Assembly: GCF_014207255.1 (NCBI RefSeq)
Contig: NZ_JACHCZ010000001.1
Span: 1,727,378-1,791,377 of the forward strand
Length of the DNA: 64,000 bases
Direction of reading: 5' to 3'
DNA from: Pseudomonas sp. JAI120
Lineage (GTDB): Bacteria; Pseudomonadota; Gammaproteobacteria; Pseudomonadales; Pseudomonadaceae
Shown here one piece after another: positions 52,201 to 62,427 of the stretch. Below the pieces are notes generated by a model. The model was given only the letters and a program-made list of their open reading frames with translations, was not told where the DNA came from and ran no database searches. The translations under genes and the position numbers were made by a program. Numbering within the stretch: the first letter of the stretch is position 1; each line of letters starts with the position of its first letter.

Positions 52201-55200
52201 GGGTAATTCGCCAGCACCGGCAAGTCATCTTCCAGGCACCAGCAGGCCACGGTCGCCGGCAATTCGCCGAGGGCTTCGAACATCGCCGCATCGCTGAGCA
52301 ACAGGCCGATGCCACTGTCTTCGATCATGTAGTGCAGACGGTCCAGCGGGTATTCCGGGTCCAGCGGCACATAGGCGCCACCGGCCTTGAGGATCGCCAG
52401 CAGGCCGATGACCATTTCCAGCGAGCGCGGCAGCGCCAGGCCGACACGCACCTGCGGGCCGACGCCGCGCTCGCGCAGCATCCACGCCAGGCGATTGGCG
52501 CGGGCGTCCAGTTCGGCATAAGTGAGGGTGACACCGGCAAAGGTCAGCGCCGGGGCCTGCGCACGCTTGAGCGCCTGCTGGCTGAACAGTTGATGGATGC
52601 ACTGGTCGAGGCGATGCTCGCCGGCTTCCACGCCCAGACTGTCCTGCAACGCACGTTGCTCGGTGGCGCTCAGCAATGGCAGTTCGCTGAGGCGTTGTTG
52701 CGGATTGGCGATCAACGCTTCGAGCAAGTTGCGCCAATGCTCGGCCATGCGCGCAATGCGTGGCTCATCGAACAAATCGGTGCTGTAGGTCAGGCAGCAA
52801 CCCAGGCGATGATCGAGGTCGGTGACTTCCAGGTTGAGGTCGAACTTGGTCGCGCGGGCATCGTTGGCCAGGTAGTCGACGGTCATGCCGGCCAGTTGGC
52901 GGCTCTGCTGGAATTCCCAGCGCTGCACGTTGCACATCACCTGGAACAGCGGGTTGTACGCCGCGCTGCGTGGCGGTTGCAGGGCTTCCACCAGATGGTC
53001 GAACGGCAGGTCCTGATGGGACTGGCCTTCGATCACGGTGTGGCGGACCTGCTCGAACAGCTCGGCAACATTCATCTGCCCAGTGAGCTGGCAACGCAGT
53101 ACCTGGGTGTTGAGGAACGCCCCGATCAGCCCTTCGCTTTCCGGGCGAATGCGGTTGGCCACCGGCGCGCCGATGCGCAGGTCGGTCTGGCCGCTGTAGC
53201 GGTAGAGCAACACCGCCAGGGTGGCCGTCATGGTCATGAACAGGGTCAGGCCACGTTCGGCGTTGAAGGCACGCACACGAGCGGCGAGATCGGCGCTGAG
53301 GTCGAAGCGGTACAGCTCGCCCCGGTGACTTTGCACCGGTGGCCGCGGACGGTCGCCGGGCAATTCGAGCAACGGGTGTTCGTTGCCCAGTTGCGCGGTC
53401 CAGTAATCCAGCTGGCGTTGGCGCTCGCCAGACTCCAACCATTGGCGTTGCCACACGCTGTAGTCCAGGTACTGCACCGGCAACGGCGCCAGCGGTGACA
53501 GGCGCTCATCGATAAACGCTTCGTACAGCGCGCTGAGTTCACGGGCAAAGATGTCCATGGCCCAGCCTTCGGTGACGATATGGTGCAGGGTCAGCACCAG
53601 GTAGTGCTCCTGCTCGCCGGCCTTGACCAGGCAGGCGCGCAGCAGCGGCCCGGTTTCCAGGTTGAACGGCGTGTGGGCTTCAACATCGGCCAGTTGCTGC
53701 AGACGCTGCTCACGTGCGCTTTCGTCCAGTGCAGAAATATCCTGCCAATCCATGCGCAGGCCGGTCTGCGCCGAAACCTTTTGATAGGCCACGCCGTCGA
53801 CACTCGGGAATGTAGTGCGCAGGGTTTCGTGGCGCAGGATCAATGCCTGCAACGCCGCTTCGAAACGCGCCACATCCAGCACACCGCGCAGGCGCGCCAT
53901 GCCGCCGACGTTGTAGGCCGGACTGTCCGGTTCCATCTGCCACAGGAACCACATGCGCTGCTGGGAATACGACAACGGCACCGGCACGCTGCGGTCGACG
54001 GTGGCGATTGCGGTTTGCTGGTTGCGTTGGCCGCTGGCCTGGATCAGGCCGACTTGCTCGGCAAAAGCGCCCAGCTCGCTGGCTTCGAACAAGGTGCGCA
54101 ACGGCAGTTCGACGTCGCAGGCCTGGCGGGTGCGGGAGATGATTTGCGTGGCCAGCAACGAGTGGCCGCCGAGGGCGAAAAAGTCATCGCGCAGGCCGAT
54201 ACGGGGCACGCCCAGCACTTCACGCCAGATCGCTGCAACCTGCTGCTGCAAGGGTGTTTCGGGCTCGACGTGTTCGCGGGTTTGCCACACCGGCGCCGGC
54301 AACGCGCGACGGTCGAGCTTGCCGCTGGGGCTCAGCGGCATCGCGTCCAGGCGCATCAGTTGCGCGGGCACCATGTACTCCGGCAACTCGGCGGCCAGGG
54401 CGGCTTTTACGTCCTGTTCGTCCAGCGCGGTATGGGCGGTGTAGTAACCGATCAACTGCGCGTCACGCACCAGCACCACGGCCTGGGCGATGCCGTTCAG
54501 GGCCAGCAGGCGCGCTTCGATTTCTTCCGGTTCCACCCGGAAGCCACGCAGCTTGACCTGCTGGTCGAGACGGCCGAGGTATTCAAGCACGCCACCCGCG
54601 CTCCAGCGTGCGCGGTCACCGGTGCGATACAGGCGCGCGCCGGCCTCGCCCAGCGGGTCGGCAACAAAGCGCTCGGCGGTCAAGCCGGCACGCCCAAGGT
54701 AACCGCGCGCCAGGCCGATGCCACCAATGCACAGTTCACCCGGCACACCGGCCGGCAACGGGTTGAGCTGCTCGTCCAGCACGCGGCAGATCACATTGCC
54801 CAGCGGCCGGCCAATCGGCGAGCGCTCGCCATCCTCGGCGCGGCACTGCCAGTGGGTGACGTTGATCGCGGTCTCGGTCGGGCCATAGCGGTTGTGCAAT
54901 TGCACCGCCGGCAACTGCGCCAATACGCGATTGCGCAACTCGGCGGGCAAGGCTTCGCCACCGGAGAACAGGCGACGCAGGCTGGTGCACTCGGCCACCA
55001 GCGGTTCGTCGATAAACAGCTGCAACAGCGGCGGCACAAAGTGCAGCGTGGTCACGCCGTACGCCTGCACCAACTGCGCGATGCGGTGCGGATCGCGATG
55101 TTCGCCAGGGCCGGCCAGCACCAGGCGGCAGCCGGTGATCAGCGGCCAGAAGCACTCCCACACCGACACGTCGAAACTGATCGGCGCCTTTTGCATCAGC

Positions 55201-58200
55201 ACGTCGCTGTCATTCAGTTGATAGGTAGCCTGCATCCACTGCAAGCGCTCGGCCAGCGCCGCGTGGGTATTGCCCACGCCCTTGGGCTGGCCGGTGGAGC
55301 CGGAGGTGTAGATCACATAGGCGAGGTTGTCGCCGTGCAGGTGCAGGCCCGGTGGCTGGGTCGGCCAACCGTCGAGGTGCAGGGTGTCCATGGCAATCAC
55401 GCACACGCCTTCGGCACTCGGCACGCGGTCCAGCAACGCGGTCTGGGTCAGCAGCAGGTGCACGCCGCTGTCCTTGAGCATGTAGGCCAGGCGCTCGGCA
55501 GGGTAATCCGGGTCCAGCGGCACATAGGCTCCACCGGCCTTGATGATCGCCAGCAGGCCGACCAGCAACTGCGGCGAACGCTCGGCGGCGATGGCCACGC
55601 ACACGTCCGGGCCGACACCTTTGTCACGCAGGTAATGGGCCAGGCGGTTGGCCTGGGTGTGCAGTTGGGCGAAGGTCAGGCTGCCGTCCTGCCAGACCAG
55701 CGCGGTGGCGTCCGAGGTGTGTTGGTTGAGCAGTTCGGGCAGCCAGTGTTGAGCCGGTGCGCACGGCGCCTGGCTCCACGCTGGCTGTTCGTCCTGCTGC
55801 ATCAGCTGGAGGTCGCCGATGGCCTGTTGCGGTTGTTCGCACACGGCCTGCAGCAGGTGAATGAAATGCTCGGCCAGGCGCTGGATGGTCGCGCTGTCGA
55901 ACAGTTCATCGGCGTAGTCGAAAGACAGGCTCAGGCGCCCGTTGCGGTCTTCTTCGCTGTGCAGTTGCAGGTCGAACTTGGCTTCGCGGCTGTGCCATGG
56001 CAGCTCATCGGCGAGCATGCCCGGCAGGCGGCGCAAGGCGCTGAGGTCACGTTGCTGGTGGTTGAACATGACCTGGAACAGGCCCTGTTCGCGGGCTTGC
56101 GGGAAGGCTTCCAGCAGTTGCTCGAACGGCAGGTCCTGATGGGCCTGTGCGCCCAGTGCAGTCTCGCGGGTGGCGGCCAGCAGCTCAGTGAAAGGCAAGC
56201 GTCCGTCCAGCTCGGCACGCAGCACCAGGGTGTTGATAAAGAAGCCGATCAGGCCCTGGGTTTCCTGGCGCGGGCGGTTGGCATTGGGCACGCCGATGCG
56301 GATATCGCGCTGGCCGCTGTAGCGGTAGAGCAAGGTCTGGAACGCCGCCAGCAACAGCATGAACGGCGTGGACTGGTTGGCCTGGGCGGTCTGGCGAATC
56401 GCTTCGCTGAGGCTGACACTCAGGCGCGCACTATGGCGCGACGCACTGTGGCGTTGCTGGGCCGCACGCGGGTGGTCGGTGGCCAGGCTCAGGGTCGGGT
56501 GCTCGTCCCCCAGTTGGGCTTTCCAGTACGCCAGTTGGCGCTGGCCTTCACCGTCGGCCAGCCATTGGCGCTGCCAGCTGCCGTAGTCGGCGTACTGCAA
56601 GGCCAGTGACGGCAACGTCAGGGCCTGGCCCTGGCGTGCGGCGGCGTACAGACGCGAGAACTCGTCGATGAGGATATTCAACGACCAGCCGTCCGCGATG
56701 ATGTGGTGCAGGGTCACCAGCAACTGGTGATCCTCATCGTCCAGGCGCACCAGGGTCACCCACAGCAGCGGGCCTTTTTCCAGGTCGAACTGGGTGCGGG
56801 CTTCGTCCTCGCGGATCTGTTGCGCGCGGGCTTCACGCTCGGCGGCGGGCAAATCACTGAGGTCGATGATTTGCAGGTCGAAATCGCTGTGGGCATACAC
56901 ACGCTGGAAGGCCTGGCCATCACGTTCATAGAAGCGCGTGCGCAGGGCTTCGTGGCGCTGGATCAGGTACTGGAAGCTTGAGCGCAACGCGTCTTCATCC
57001 AGCTCGCCACGCAGACGCAGGGCGCCGGGGATGTTGTAGGCGCTGCTTTGTGGGTCCAGTTGCCAGGTGATCCAAAGGCGGTTCTGGGCCAGGGATTGCG
57101 GCAGCTCTTCCTGGCGTGACAAGGCATGAATAGCACCTTGGGCGATGCCGCCGTCCTGTTGCAGTTGCGCCACGTTGGCAGCAAATGCAGACAGCGTCGG
57201 CGCCTCGAACAGCAGGCGCAGGTTCAGCTCCAGGCCGAGGGTTTCGCGCAGGCGCGCGACCACTTGGGTGGCGGTGATGGAGTTGCCGCCGAGCAGGAAG
57301 AAGTGATCGTCGGCCGCCACCGTGGCGACCTGCAACTGCTCGCACCAGATCGCCCCGATCTGGCTTTGCAGTTCGGATTCCAGCGCAACAGCGCTTGCCT
57401 GCGCGTGCAGATCGGGGAACTGCGCGTAGCAGTCGAGGCTGCCGTCGGCCTGCCGAAGCGCGCACGCCGCACGCTGCACCTTGCCGCTGGAGGTCTTGGG
57501 CAAGCCGCCGGGGTTGAGCAACACCACCACGCACGGCGCCTCTTGATAGGCCTCGGCCACGGCTTGGCGGATAGCTTTGATCAGCGCTTCAGGCGGCAGG
57601 ATTTTCTGCACGCTGCGGCTGATTTCCGCGGCGATGCCGATGCCTTCCAGGCCCTGGTCATTCACCGCAAACGCGGCGACCCGGCCCTTGCGCACCACTT
57701 CCACTTCGCGCTCGATGGTCTGTTCGATGTCCTGGGGGTACAGGTTGTGCCCGCGCACGATCAGCAGGTCTTTCAGGCGGCCGGTGATGTACACCTCGCC
57801 CTCGCGGATAAAGCCCAGGTCACCGGTGCGCAGCCAGGTGCGGCCGGCATGCTGCACGAAGGTCTTGGCGCTGGCCTCCGGGTTGCGCCAGTAGCCGTGG
57901 GCGATGCTCGGGCCGCTGGCCCAGAGTTCGCCAACATGGTTGTCGGCCAGCTCGGCCAGTGTGTGCGGGTCGGCGATCAGTACCGCGTGTTCCGGCTGGC
58001 GGGTGCCGCAACTCATGATCGCACTGCCCTGCCCCGGCTCGGCGCGGTTGGCGGCCAGGGCCTGCTCGTCGACACGTAGCGCGGGGATGCCATGGCCACG
58101 CCGGCCGCCGGCGACAAACAGAGTGGCTTCGGCCAGGCCGTAGGAGGCGAAGAAATTATTCGGGGTAAACCCGCAGGCGGCGAACTTGTCGGCGAAGCGC

Positions 58201-59108
58201 TCCAGGGTGTCGAGGCGGATCGGTTCGGAGCCGGAATAGGCCACGCGCCAGCGGCTCAAGTCCAGGCGTTCCAGGGCCGTCTCGCTGACCCGCTCGCTGC
58301 ACAGGCGGTAGGCGAAATCCGGCCCGCCGCTGATGGTGCCACGGTATTCGCTGATCGCTTCGAGCCAGCGCAACGGCCGGCCGAGGAAGTAGGCCGGCGA
58401 CATCAACACACACGGCACGCCGCTGAAGATCGGTTGCAGCAGGCCGCCGATCAGGCCCATGTCGTGGTACAGCGGCAACCAGCTGACGATCACATCGTCA
58501 GGGTTCAGGTCGATGCCAAAGCCGCGCCGTATCAGCACTTCGTTGGCCACCAGGTTGCCGTGGCTGACTTGCACGCCCTTGGGCAAAGCGGTGGAGCCAG
58601 AGGTGTATTGCAGGAAGGCGATGTCATCGGGGTGCAGGTCGGGGGCGCTCCAGGCGCCGGCGATCTGTGCTTCGAGGGTGTCGACACTCAGCACCGGCGG
58701 CGCGTTCTCGACCTGCGCGAGGCCATCGGCCAGGCTGGCAATGGTCAGCAGCAGGCGTGGTTCGGCGTCACCGATAATCGACAGCAAGCGCTCCTGGTGA
58801 TGACGGCGGGTGGACTCCGGCGGGTAGGCCGGCACCGCGATCACCCCGGCGTACAGGCAGCCAAAGAACGCCGCGACGTAGTCCGGGCCACTGGGGAACA
58901 ACAGCACCGCGCGGTCGCCCAACTCGGCGTTGGCCTGCAAGGCGGCGGCGATGGTGCGGGCGCGTTGGTCCAGGTCACGGTAACTGAGCACCACGTTGTG
59001 CTCGGCCGACTCGGCGAGGAAGCGCAAGGCGACCTGGTCCGGGGTCTGCGCGGCGCGACGTTGAAGGGACTCGACCAGGGTGCGGGGAAGTTCGAAGGCG
59101 TCCATCAT
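46212..59108 (-). CDS. pvdL: Pyoverdine chromophore NRPS PvdL
   Basis: 4298 aa, matching PvdL (about 4.3 kDa x 10^2 scale). Order: fatty acyl-AMP ligase (about 1-560; [11 protein letters not shown]), carrier (Ser near 608), C (HHIIADGWS near 800), A1 (about 1270), carrier (near 1650), C (HHIVTEGWA near 1845), A2 (near 2325), carrier (GGDSILS near 2716), epimerase ([10 protein letters not shown] near 2895), C (NHHILIDAW near 3365), A3 (near 3843), carrier (near 4234). No thioesterase. It builds acyl-L-Glu-D-Tyr-L-Dab, the chromophore precursor. My reading of the codes: A1 D-V-W-H-F-G-R-I, A2 D-A-E-G-I-G-A-V, A3 D-I-W-E-L-T-A-D; A3 fits Dab. A second ATG at 59105 has better spacing to AGGA. Confidence 0.96.
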   Translation of the reverse strand: MMDAFELPRTLVESLQRRAAQTPDQVALRFLAESAEHNVVLSYRDLDQRARTIAAALQANAELGDRAVLLFPSGPDYVAAFFGCLYAGVIAVPAYPPESTRRHHQERLLSIIGDAEPRLLLTIASLADGLAQVENAPPVLSVDTLEAQIAGAWSAPDLHPDDIAFLQYTSGSTALPKGVQVSHGNLVANEVLIRRGFGIDLNPDDVIVSWLPLYHDMGLIGGLLQPIFSGVPCVLMSPAYFLGRPLRWLEAISEYRGTISGGPDFAYRLCSERVSETALERLDLSRWRVAYSGSEPIRLDTLERFADKFAACGFTPNNFFASYGLAEATLFVAGGRRGHGIPALRVDEQALAANRAEPGQGSAIMSCGTRQPEHAVLIADPHTLAELADNHVGELWASGPSIAHGYWRNPEASAKTFVQHAGRTWLRTGDLGFIREGEVYITGRLKDLLIVRGHNLYPQDIEQTIEREVEVVRKGRVAAFAVNDQGLEGIGIAAEISRSVQKILPPEALIKAIRQAVAEAYQEAPCVVVLLNPGGLPKTSSGKVQRAACALRQADGSLDCYAQFPDLHAQASAVALESELQSQIGAIWCEQLQVATVAADDHFFLLGGNSITATQVVARLRETLGLELNLRLLFEAPTLSAFAANVAQLQQDGGIAQGAIHALSRQEELPQSLAQNRLWITWQLDPQSSAYNIPGALRLRGELDEDALRSSFQYLIQRHEALRTRFYERDGQAFQRVYAHSDFDLQIIDLSDLPAAEREARAQQIREDEARTQFDLEKGPLLWVTLVRLDDEDHQLLVTLHHIIADGWSLNILIDEFSRLYAAARQGQALTLPSLALQYADYGSWQRQWLADGEGQRQLAYWKAQLGDEHPTLSLATDHPRAAQQRHSASRHSARLSVSLSEAIRQTAQANQSTPFMLLLAAFQTLLYRYSGQRDIRIGVPNANRPRQETQGLIGFFINTLVLRAELDGRLPFTELLAATRETALGAQAHQDLPFEQLLEAFPQAREQGLFQVMFNHQQRDLSALRRLPGMLADELPWHSREAKFDLQLHSEEDRNGRLSLSFDYADELFDSATIQRLAEHFIHLLQAVCEQPQQAIGDLQLMQQDEQPAWSQAPCAPAQHWLPELLNQHTSDATALVWQDGSLTFAQLHTQANRLAHYLRDKGVGPDVCVAIAAERSPQLLVGLLAIIKAGGAYVPLDPDYPAERLAYMLKDSGVHLLLTQTALLDRVPSAEGVCVIAMDTLHLDGWPTQPPGLHLHGDNLAYVIYTSGSTGQPKGVGNTHAALAERLQWMQATYQLNDSDVLMQKAPISFDVSVWECFWPLITGCRLVLAGPGEHRDPHRIAQLVQAYGVTTLHFVPPLLQLFIDEPLVAECTSLRRLFSGGEALPAELRNRVLAQLPAVQLHNRYGPTETAINVTHWQCRAEDGERSPIGRPLGNVICRVLDEQLNPLPAGVPGELCIGGIGLARGYLGRAGLTAERFVADPLGEAGARLYRTGDRARWSAGGVLEYLGRLDQQVKLRGFRVEPEEIEARLLALNGIAQAVVLVRDAQLIGYYTAHTALDEQDVKAALAAELPEYMVPAQLMRLDAMPLSPSGKLDRRALPAPVWQTREHVEPETPLQQQVAAIWREVLGVPRIGLRDDFFALGGHSLLATQIISRTRQACDVELPLRTLFEASELGAFAEQVGLIQASGQRNQQTAIATVDRSVPVPLSYSQQRMWFLWQMEPDSPAYNVGGMARLRGVLDVARFEAALQALILRHETLRTTFPSVDGVAYQKVSAQTGLRMDWQDISALDESAREQRLQQLADVEAHTPFNLETGPLLRACLVKAGEQEHYLVLTLHHIVTEGWAMDIFARELSALYEAFIDERLSPLAPLPVQYLDYSVWQRQWLESGERQRQLDYWTAQLGNEHPLLELPGDRPRPPVQSHRGELYRFDLSADLAARVRAFNAERGLTLFMTMTATLAVLLYRYSGQTDLRIGAPVANRIRPESEGLIGAFLNTQVLRCQLTGQMNVAELFEQVRHTVIEGQSHQDLPFDHLVEALQPPRSAAYNPLFQVMCNVQRWEFQQSRQLAGMTVDYLANDARATKFDLNLEVTDLDHRLGCCLTYSTDLFDEPRIARMAEHWRNLLEALIANPQQRLSELPLLSATEQRALQDSLGVEAGEHRLDQCIHQLFSQQALKRAQAPALTFAGVTLTYAELDARANRLAWMLRERGVGPQVRVGLALPRSLEMVIGLLAILKAGGAYVPLDPEYPLDRLHYMIEDSGIGLLLSDAAMFEALGELPATVACWCLEDDLPVLANYPAGELPFISVPQHQAYLIYTSGSTGKPKGVVVSHGEIAMHCQAVIERFGMRPDDCELHFYSINFDAATERLLVPLLSGAQVVLRAQGQWDAEEICGLIRTHRINILGFTPSYGSQLAQWLATQQQTLPVRMCITGGEALTGEHVQRIRAAFQPEVFFNAYGPTETVVMPLASLAPQQLEEGAASVPIGSIIGDRVAYILDADLALVPQGATGELYVGGAGLAQGYHERPGMTAERFVADPFAAAGGRLYRTGDLVRQRADGLVEYLGRIDHQVKIRGFRIELGEIETRLLEHAAVREAVVLALDSPSGKQLVAYLVSDADHATLRDALKAHLKAQLPDYMVPAHLIVLDSMPLTANGKLDRRALPQPDPEANRQHYVAPRNELESTLASIWCAVLNVQQVGLDDNFFELGGDSILSIQVVSRARQAGIHFSPRDLFQHQTVQTLAAVATRAEQIIAEQGVLTGRSGLTPIQHWFFDTDIPARQHWNQALVLKPLQLLDPHRLEQALLAVLEHHDALRLSFTRRDAQWHAEHLAVPQGGVLMQAQVRDMAQCTALFTDTQRSLDLEHGPLLRALLVDGPQGQQRLLIAIHHLVVDGVSWRVLLEDLQNVYRQLSDGQSVSLPAKTSALRDWAARLQAYAGSESLREELSVWQDRLAGPDAVLPVARPHGSLRNRDADTVSVRLDAEHTRQLLQQAPSAYRTQVNDLLLTALARVLCRWSGHDSALIQLEGHGRESLFDEVDLTRSVGWFTSAYPLRLTPHVRQGDSIKAIKEQLRAVPHKGLGYGVLRYLAEDACKQSMATLPSAQITFNYLGQFDQSFGADALFHPLDESAGLAHDPDAPLPNELSVDSQVYGGELVLRWTFSRERHDQQTIQDLAQAYLAELQALVAHCLEDNAGGLTPSDFPLARLTQPQLDALPVPASAIEDVYPLTPMQEGLLLHTLLEPGTGLYYMQDRYRINSSLDPERFAQAWQAVIARHEALRASFCWNVGEDMLQVIHKPGSTPIEYLDWSANPESEQEPRLQALLKAEREAGFDLLNQAPFHLRLIRVGEARYWFMMSNHHILIDAWCRSLLMNDFFDIYMALGEGREAQLATPPRYRDYIAWLQRQNLAEARQWWQQNLQGFERTTPIPSDRPFLREHAGHSGGMVVGDCYTRLDARDGAQLRELAQAHQLTVNTFAQAAWALVLRRLSGDRDVLFGVTVAGRPVEMPEMQRTVGLFINSIALRVKLPEDDQRCSVRQWLSALLDSNMQLREYEYLPLVTIQEHSELPKGQPLFDSLFVFENAPVEVSVLDRAHSLNATSDSGRTHTNFPLTAVCYPGDDLGLHLSYDQRYFDETTVQGMLGEFKRLLLALVQGFHGDMADLPLMGEQERAFLLDGCNQSEHAYPLERSYVELFEAQVSADPQRIAASCLDQQWTYDELNRRSNGLGHALIAVGVGLDQPVALLAERNLDLLGMIIGSFKAGAGYLPLDPGLPSQRLSRIIDMSRTPLLVCTEACREQAIELLDGVDCQLLVWDEVPARGENPGIYSGPDNLAYVIYTSGSTGLPKGVMVEQRGMLNNQLSKVPYLQLSATDVIAQTASQSFDISVWQFLAAPLFGARVDIVPNSIAHDPQGLLAHVQAHGITVLESVPSLIQGMLAQDRISLDGLRWMLPTGEAMPPELAHQWLLRYPDIGLVNAYGPAECSDDVAFFRVDPASTRGTYLPIGTPTDNNRLYVVDGALELVPQGAVGELCVAGTGVGRGYVSDPLRTAQVFVPNPFGAPGERLYRTGDLARRRSDGVLEYVGRIDHQVKIRGYRIELGEIEARLHEQPELRDAAVGVHEGANGKHLVGYLVAADEALNTSERLDRIKQRLRAELPEYMVPLHWLWFERLPLNANGKLDRKALPELEIGQLHGQDYLAPRNELESTLAAIWAEVLKVERVGVQDNFFELGGHSLLATQIASRVQKTLQRDVPLRAMFECSTVAELAEYIEGLAANEISAEKVDRLSDLMAELEGL

Positions 59109-59159
59109 GGGGTTCCTGCCTGAAATCGGCTTACGGGAAATTCGGGAATGGGAGAGCGA

Positions 59160-59912
59160 TCAGCCGGCGGCCAGTTGCCGCGCCGCGCCATTGCGCCAGC
59201 GGGCCAGGTGTTCGTCGGCGTAGCGCCGCACGCAGCGCAGTACGGCGCTTTCGTGTTGGATAAGGAAGAAGTGGTGGCCGTCGAACATGTCCAGGGAAAA
59301 GCCACTGGCGGCATCGAGTTGCCAGTCGAGCAACTGGTCGGCGCGCACGCTGTCCTGCGTGCCGCCAAACACATGGATCGGCATGCCCAGCGGCTCGCGC
59401 TCGCCGTAGGTGAAGCTGCCGCACAGCAGGAAGTCGGCGCGCAGGATCGGCAGCATCAACTGCATCAACTCGGGGTTGGCCAGGGCTTCTTCGGCGGTGC
59501 CTTGCAGTTCGCGCAGGCGGACGATCAGTTGCGCGTCGGTCTTCTCGATGGCGTATTCGCTGACATCACGCCGAGCCGGACCGGCCGTGCCGGAGGCGAA
59601 CAGCGCCAGCGGCGCAGGGACATTTCGTGCGTTTAACGCGTGGGCCAATTCAAAGGCCAGCAGGCCGCCGAGACTATGGCCGAACAACGCATAAGGGCCG
59701 CTCAAGTCGCCGCTGATTTCCTCCGCGAGCTGCGCCGCCAAGGCCTTGATATCGCGCTGCAGGGGCTCGTCCATGCGCATGCCACGGCCGGGCAATTCCA
59801 GCGGGCACACCTGCAACCACTCCGGCAACGTGCGGCGCCAACGTGCGTAAACCATGGCGCTGGCGCCCGAATAGGGCAGGCAGAACAGGCGCAGTCGAGT
59901 CGGTGTAGTCAT
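59160..59912 (-). CDS. pvdG: Type II thioesterase PvdG
   Basis: 250 aa, alpha/beta hydrolase. The start [19 protein letters not shown] and [15 protein letters not shown], the nucleophile GHSLGG in [17 protein letters not shown], the Asp in [13 protein letters not shown] and the His in FDGHHFFLI are type II thioesterase traits. It frees mis-loaded carriers of the pyoverdine NRPSs. It lies 51 bases before pvdL and probably shares its promoter. Confidence 0.93.
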   Translation of the reverse strand: MTTPTRLRLFCLPYSGASAMVYARWRRTLPEWLQVCPLELPGRGMRMDEPLQRDIKALAAQLAEEISGDLSGPYALFGHSLGGLLAFELAHALNARNVPAPLALFASGTAGPARRDVSEYAIEKTDAQLIVRLRELQGTAEEALANPELMQLMLPILRADFLLCGSFTYGEREPLGMPIHVFGGTQDSVRADQLLDWQLDAASGFSLDMFDGHHFFLIQHESAVLRCVRRYADEHLARWRNGAARQLAAG

Positions 59913-60023
59913 CCCGCGACGACTCCAAACTGAAACACGCTGTGTGCACGATAAAAACCCATTTCGTCCTCCTGCGGGTGCTGATCCCTGGCCGCTTGGC
60001 TAACGGACCTGTCACCCAGAAGA

Positions 60024-60047
60024 ACGGACGGCACCGGCAAATAATTA
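60024..60047 (-). promoter_or_regulatory. Putative PvdS-type promoter of pvdG-pvdL
   Basis: On the reverse strand TAATT, 16 bases, CGT, one mismatch from the TAAAT-N16-CGT box. It lies 112 bases before pvdG and on the opposite strand from the pvdS promoter. Confidence 0.6.
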
Positions 60048-60111
60048 GTCGCCGGGTACGTGCGAGACGTGGTTCACACCAAACAAGAAAGCATAAGATT
60101 AGTTCGTCTTC

Positions 60112-60135
60112 TCATTTGACAATCATTATCATTAA
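60112..60135 (+). promoter_or_regulatory. Fur-box-like site over the pvdS promoter
   Basis: AATCATTATC (60121-60130) equals the right half of the Fur consensus GATAATGATAATCATTATC, with CATTAA after it and a poorer left half. It overlaps the -35 and spacer of the pvdS promoter, as expected for iron repression. Confidence 0.72.
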
Positions 60136-60144
60136 GCATAATTT
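60116..60144 (+). promoter_or_regulatory. Sigma70 promoter of pvdS
   Basis: TTGACA (60116-60121), 17 bases, TAATTT (60139-60144), 70 bases before the pvdS start. Confidence 0.7.
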
Positions 60145-60214
60145 GTTGCCCGATGTGTAGGAGGCCTCAGCAAGGACGCCCTCCCCTAACCTCTTTTGCG
60201 ACAAGGTGATTTCC

Positions 60215-60766
60215 ATGACGGAACAAGTATCCACAGGCAGGTGCGACTCACCGCTTCTCCAGGCATTTGTCGACAATCGACTGATTCTGGTGAAGATTGC
60301 GGCACGTATTACCGGGTGCCGCTCCCGTGCTGAAGATGTAGTGCAGGACGCCTACTTCCGCCTGCAATCGGCGCCGACGATCACGTCATCGTTCAAGGCC
60401 CAACTGAGTTATCTGTTCCAGATCGTGCGCAACCTGGCGATCGATCACTATCGCAAGCAGGCCCTGGAACTCAAATATTCCGGGACGGAAGAGGAAGGCT
60501 TGAATGTGGTCATTCACGGCGCTTCACCGGAAACCTCCCACATCAATTTCAACACCCTGGAAAACATCGCCGACGCCCTGACGGAGTTGCCCCAGCGCAC
60601 CCGCTACGCGTTCGAGATGTACCGCCTGCACGGTGTGCCGCAAAAGGACATTGCCAAAGAACTGGGGGTTTCACCGACGTTGGTGAACTTCATGATTCGC
60701 GATGCGCTGGTGCACTGCCGCAAGGTGTCGGGCAACCACAGCGATACATTTGCGCGGCGGGTTTGA
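60215..60766 (+). CDS. pvdS: Extracytoplasmic-function sigma factor PvdS
   Basis: 183 aa from ATG 60215 with AAGG upstream; a GTG three codons earlier is weaker. Region 2 shows LVKIAARITGCRSRAEDVVQ, AYFRLQSAP and QLSYLFQIVRNLAIDHYRKQ. Region 4 shows ADALTELPQRTRYAFEMYRL, GVPQKDIAKELGVSPTLVNF. It directs transcription of pyoverdine genes from TAAAT-N16-CGT promoters. Fur controls it (site at 60112). It is divergent from pvdG, and only two bases separate its stop from the convergent neighbour. Confidence 0.96.
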   Translation: MTEQVSTGRCDSPLLQAFVDNRLILVKIAARITGCRSRAEDVVQDAYFRLQSAPTITSSFKAQLSYLFQIVRNLAIDHYRKQALELKYSGTEEEGLNVVIHGASPETSHINFNTLENIADALTELPQRTRYAFEMYRLHGVPQKDIAKELGVSPTLVNFMIRDALVHCRKVSGNHSDTFARRV

Positions 60767-60768
60767 CC

Positions 60769-61557
60769 TCAGGGCACCGCCATCACATCGATGCGATACG
60801 GCTCGAAAATCTTCAGCATCTCGCCCTTGTCGCGCAGTCGCTTGAGCAACGCCGAAAACGCCTCGCCCGTGATCGGCGCCTTGGGCCGCAGCAACGCGTA
60901 GTGGTGATAGACCTGGTCGATGCGCTCCGAGACCAGGAACTGCCCGGCCATATCCGCATTGCGCACCATGAAGTCACTCAAGTACGAACGGGTTACCAAG
61001 GCGATGTCCGCACGCCCGCGCGCAACCATCAGCAGGTTGCTGTCATGGGAGTAGGTCAACGTGGCGTTGAAGTGCTCAGCCAAGTACTTGGGGTCGGGGT
61101 TAAAGTTGGCAAAGGCGTAGTGATAACCGCTGAATACCGCCAGGCGCTTGCCGGTCAGGTCGGCGAAATAGCTTTGGTCACGGCCTGGATCATGCTGGGC
61201 AACGAAGATTTCCGCATCTTCAAGGCCCATATCGACGCTGGTGTGGGGAATCTTCTGCCAGCCCCAGTCGGGATTTTCGAAAATAGCCATGTCAATCCGG
61301 CCCTGCTCGAAATCGCGGAAGCGCCTGGGGATGGAGGTGGGCACCAGCACAAACTGGTAGTCGGTCTGCGAGGCGTTCAGGACCTCCACCAGTTGCGGCA
61401 ACAAACCGGTATCGGCGCCCTGCTCCGGACGCACGGTGTAGGGTGGAAAATGCGCCGCGCCGATGCGCACCAGTTGCGCAGCCGAAGCCGGCAACCACGC
61501 TGCGGTGCCGAGAGCCCATAAAGTAAGTCCTGCAGCCAACCGCCATGGCGAAAACAT
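60769..61557 (-). CDS. Periplasmic solute-binding protein, family 3
   Basis: 262 aa from ATG 61557; a GTG at 61569 is possible, and neither has a clear ribosome site. Signal peptide about residues 1-27 (LTLWALGTAAWLPASAAQ). The mature part begins RIGAAHFPPYTVRPEQGADT, with GLLPQLVEVLNASQTDYQFV, FENPDWGWQKIP and GKRLAVFSGYHYAFANF, as in SBP_bac_3 proteins without an ABC permease in this window. Unlinked to a transporter, so it could be a signalling or orphan binding protein. Convergent with pvdS. Confidence 0.8.
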   Translation of the reverse strand: MFSPWRLAAGLTLWALGTAAWLPASAAQLVRIGAAHFPPYTVRPEQGADTGLLPQLVEVLNASQTDYQFVLVPTSIPRRFRDFEQGRIDMAIFENPDWGWQKIPHTSVDMGLEDAEIFVAQHDPGRDQSYFADLTGKRLAVFSGYHYAFANFNPDPKYLAEHFNATLTYSHDSNLLMVARGRADIALVTRSYLSDFMVRNADMAGQFLVSERIDQVYHHYALLRPKAPITGEAFSALLKRLRDKGEMLKIFEPYRIDVMAVP

Positions 61558-61650
61558 CAAGGCACACACCGTTCAATACATCGATGTCGATAAGCTAGGC
61601 GTTTTTGTTCGGCTAGACAACTTTCCATCGACAAATTAAGAGCTTGCGCC

Positions 61651-62274
61651 TCAATCGGCCTTCAAAACCATCAACAAGGCTTCTTCGGCCAATTGCTCCA
61701 GGGTCAGGTTGCCCTCGGCACGAAACCAGGTAGTGGTCCAGGACAAGGCCCCGGTGAGGAAGCGTCGCGCAATAAACACATCACCCTTGATGTAGCCCGC
61801 CGCCTTGGCTTCGCCCAACACCTGCAGCCAAATGTCTTCGTACACATCGCGCAGCGCCAGTACCTGGGCCTGGGCGTCGGCCGACAACGAGCGCCACTCA
61901 TACACCAGCACCGCCATAGCCTCGCCGCTGCCGCCCATGATCGATTGCAACTCGCAGCGAATCAGCGCCAGCACGCGTTCGCGCACGTTGGTCGCCTCCT
62001 CGAGCGAGGCGCGCATCAAGGCCGTGTTGTAGTGGATGGTTTCCTCCATCACCGCACGCAGGATCTCGTCCTTGCTCTTGAAGTGATGAAAGATGCTGCC
62101 GGACTGGATGCCCACGGCGCCGGCCAGGTCGCGCACGGTGGTGCGCTCAAAGCCCTTGTTGCGAAACAGGTGAGCCGCGGTTTGCAGCAACTTGCCACGG
62201 GCACTGTCGGGGTCGGTCAATTGGCCGCCGTCGACCATGGTGCGCATCACCCGCAGGGCTTTGTGCTCATCCAT
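61651..62274 (-). CDS. TetR-family repressor (AtuR-like)
   Basis: 207 aa from ATG 62274, chosen for GAGGAG upstream; the longer frame from 62313 has no such site. Helix-turn-helix: KLLQTAAHLFRNKGFERTTV, RDLAGAVGIQSGSIFHHFKS. C-terminal ligand domain to the end. It faces an AtuA gene across two palindromes, the arrangement of atuR-atuA in P. aeruginosa. The inducer is probably a terpenoid-derived acid or CoA ester (inferred). Confidence 0.85.
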   Translation of the reverse strand: MDEHKALRVMRTMVDGGQLTDPDSARGKLLQTAAHLFRNKGFERTTVRDLAGAVGIQSGSIFHHFKSKDEILRAVMEETIHYNTALMRASLEEATNVRERVLALIRCELQSIMGGSGEAMAVLVYEWRSLSADAQAQVLALRDVYEDIWLQVLGEAKAAGYIKGDVFIARRFLTGALSWTTTWFRAEGNLTLEQLAEEALLMVLKAD

Positions 62275-62332
62275 GCTGCTCTCCTCTACTTCTACTGACG
62301 TCTTGGCCGGCAATTTAGGCCGTGCCAGTCAC

Positions 62333-62348
62333 CCAAGCAAGCGCTTGG
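62333..62348. promoter_or_regulatory. TetR operator half 1
   Basis: CCAAGCAAGCGCTTGG, containing the palindrome CAAGCGCTTG. It is the reverse complement of the site at 62376-62391. Confidence 0.7.
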
Positions 62349-62375
62349 CTAAAACTTGTGACCAGAGTTTACAAA

Positions 62376-62391
62376 CCAAGCGCTTGCTTGG
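62376..62391. promoter_or_regulatory. TetR operator half 2
   Basis: CCAAGCGCTTGCTTGG, 36 bases before the AtuA start and mirrored with operator 1 at 43-bp spacing. Confidence 0.7.
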
Positions 62392-62427
62392 TAGTCTCGT
62401 TGCCAGCCATTCGAGGAAGGATTTCTC

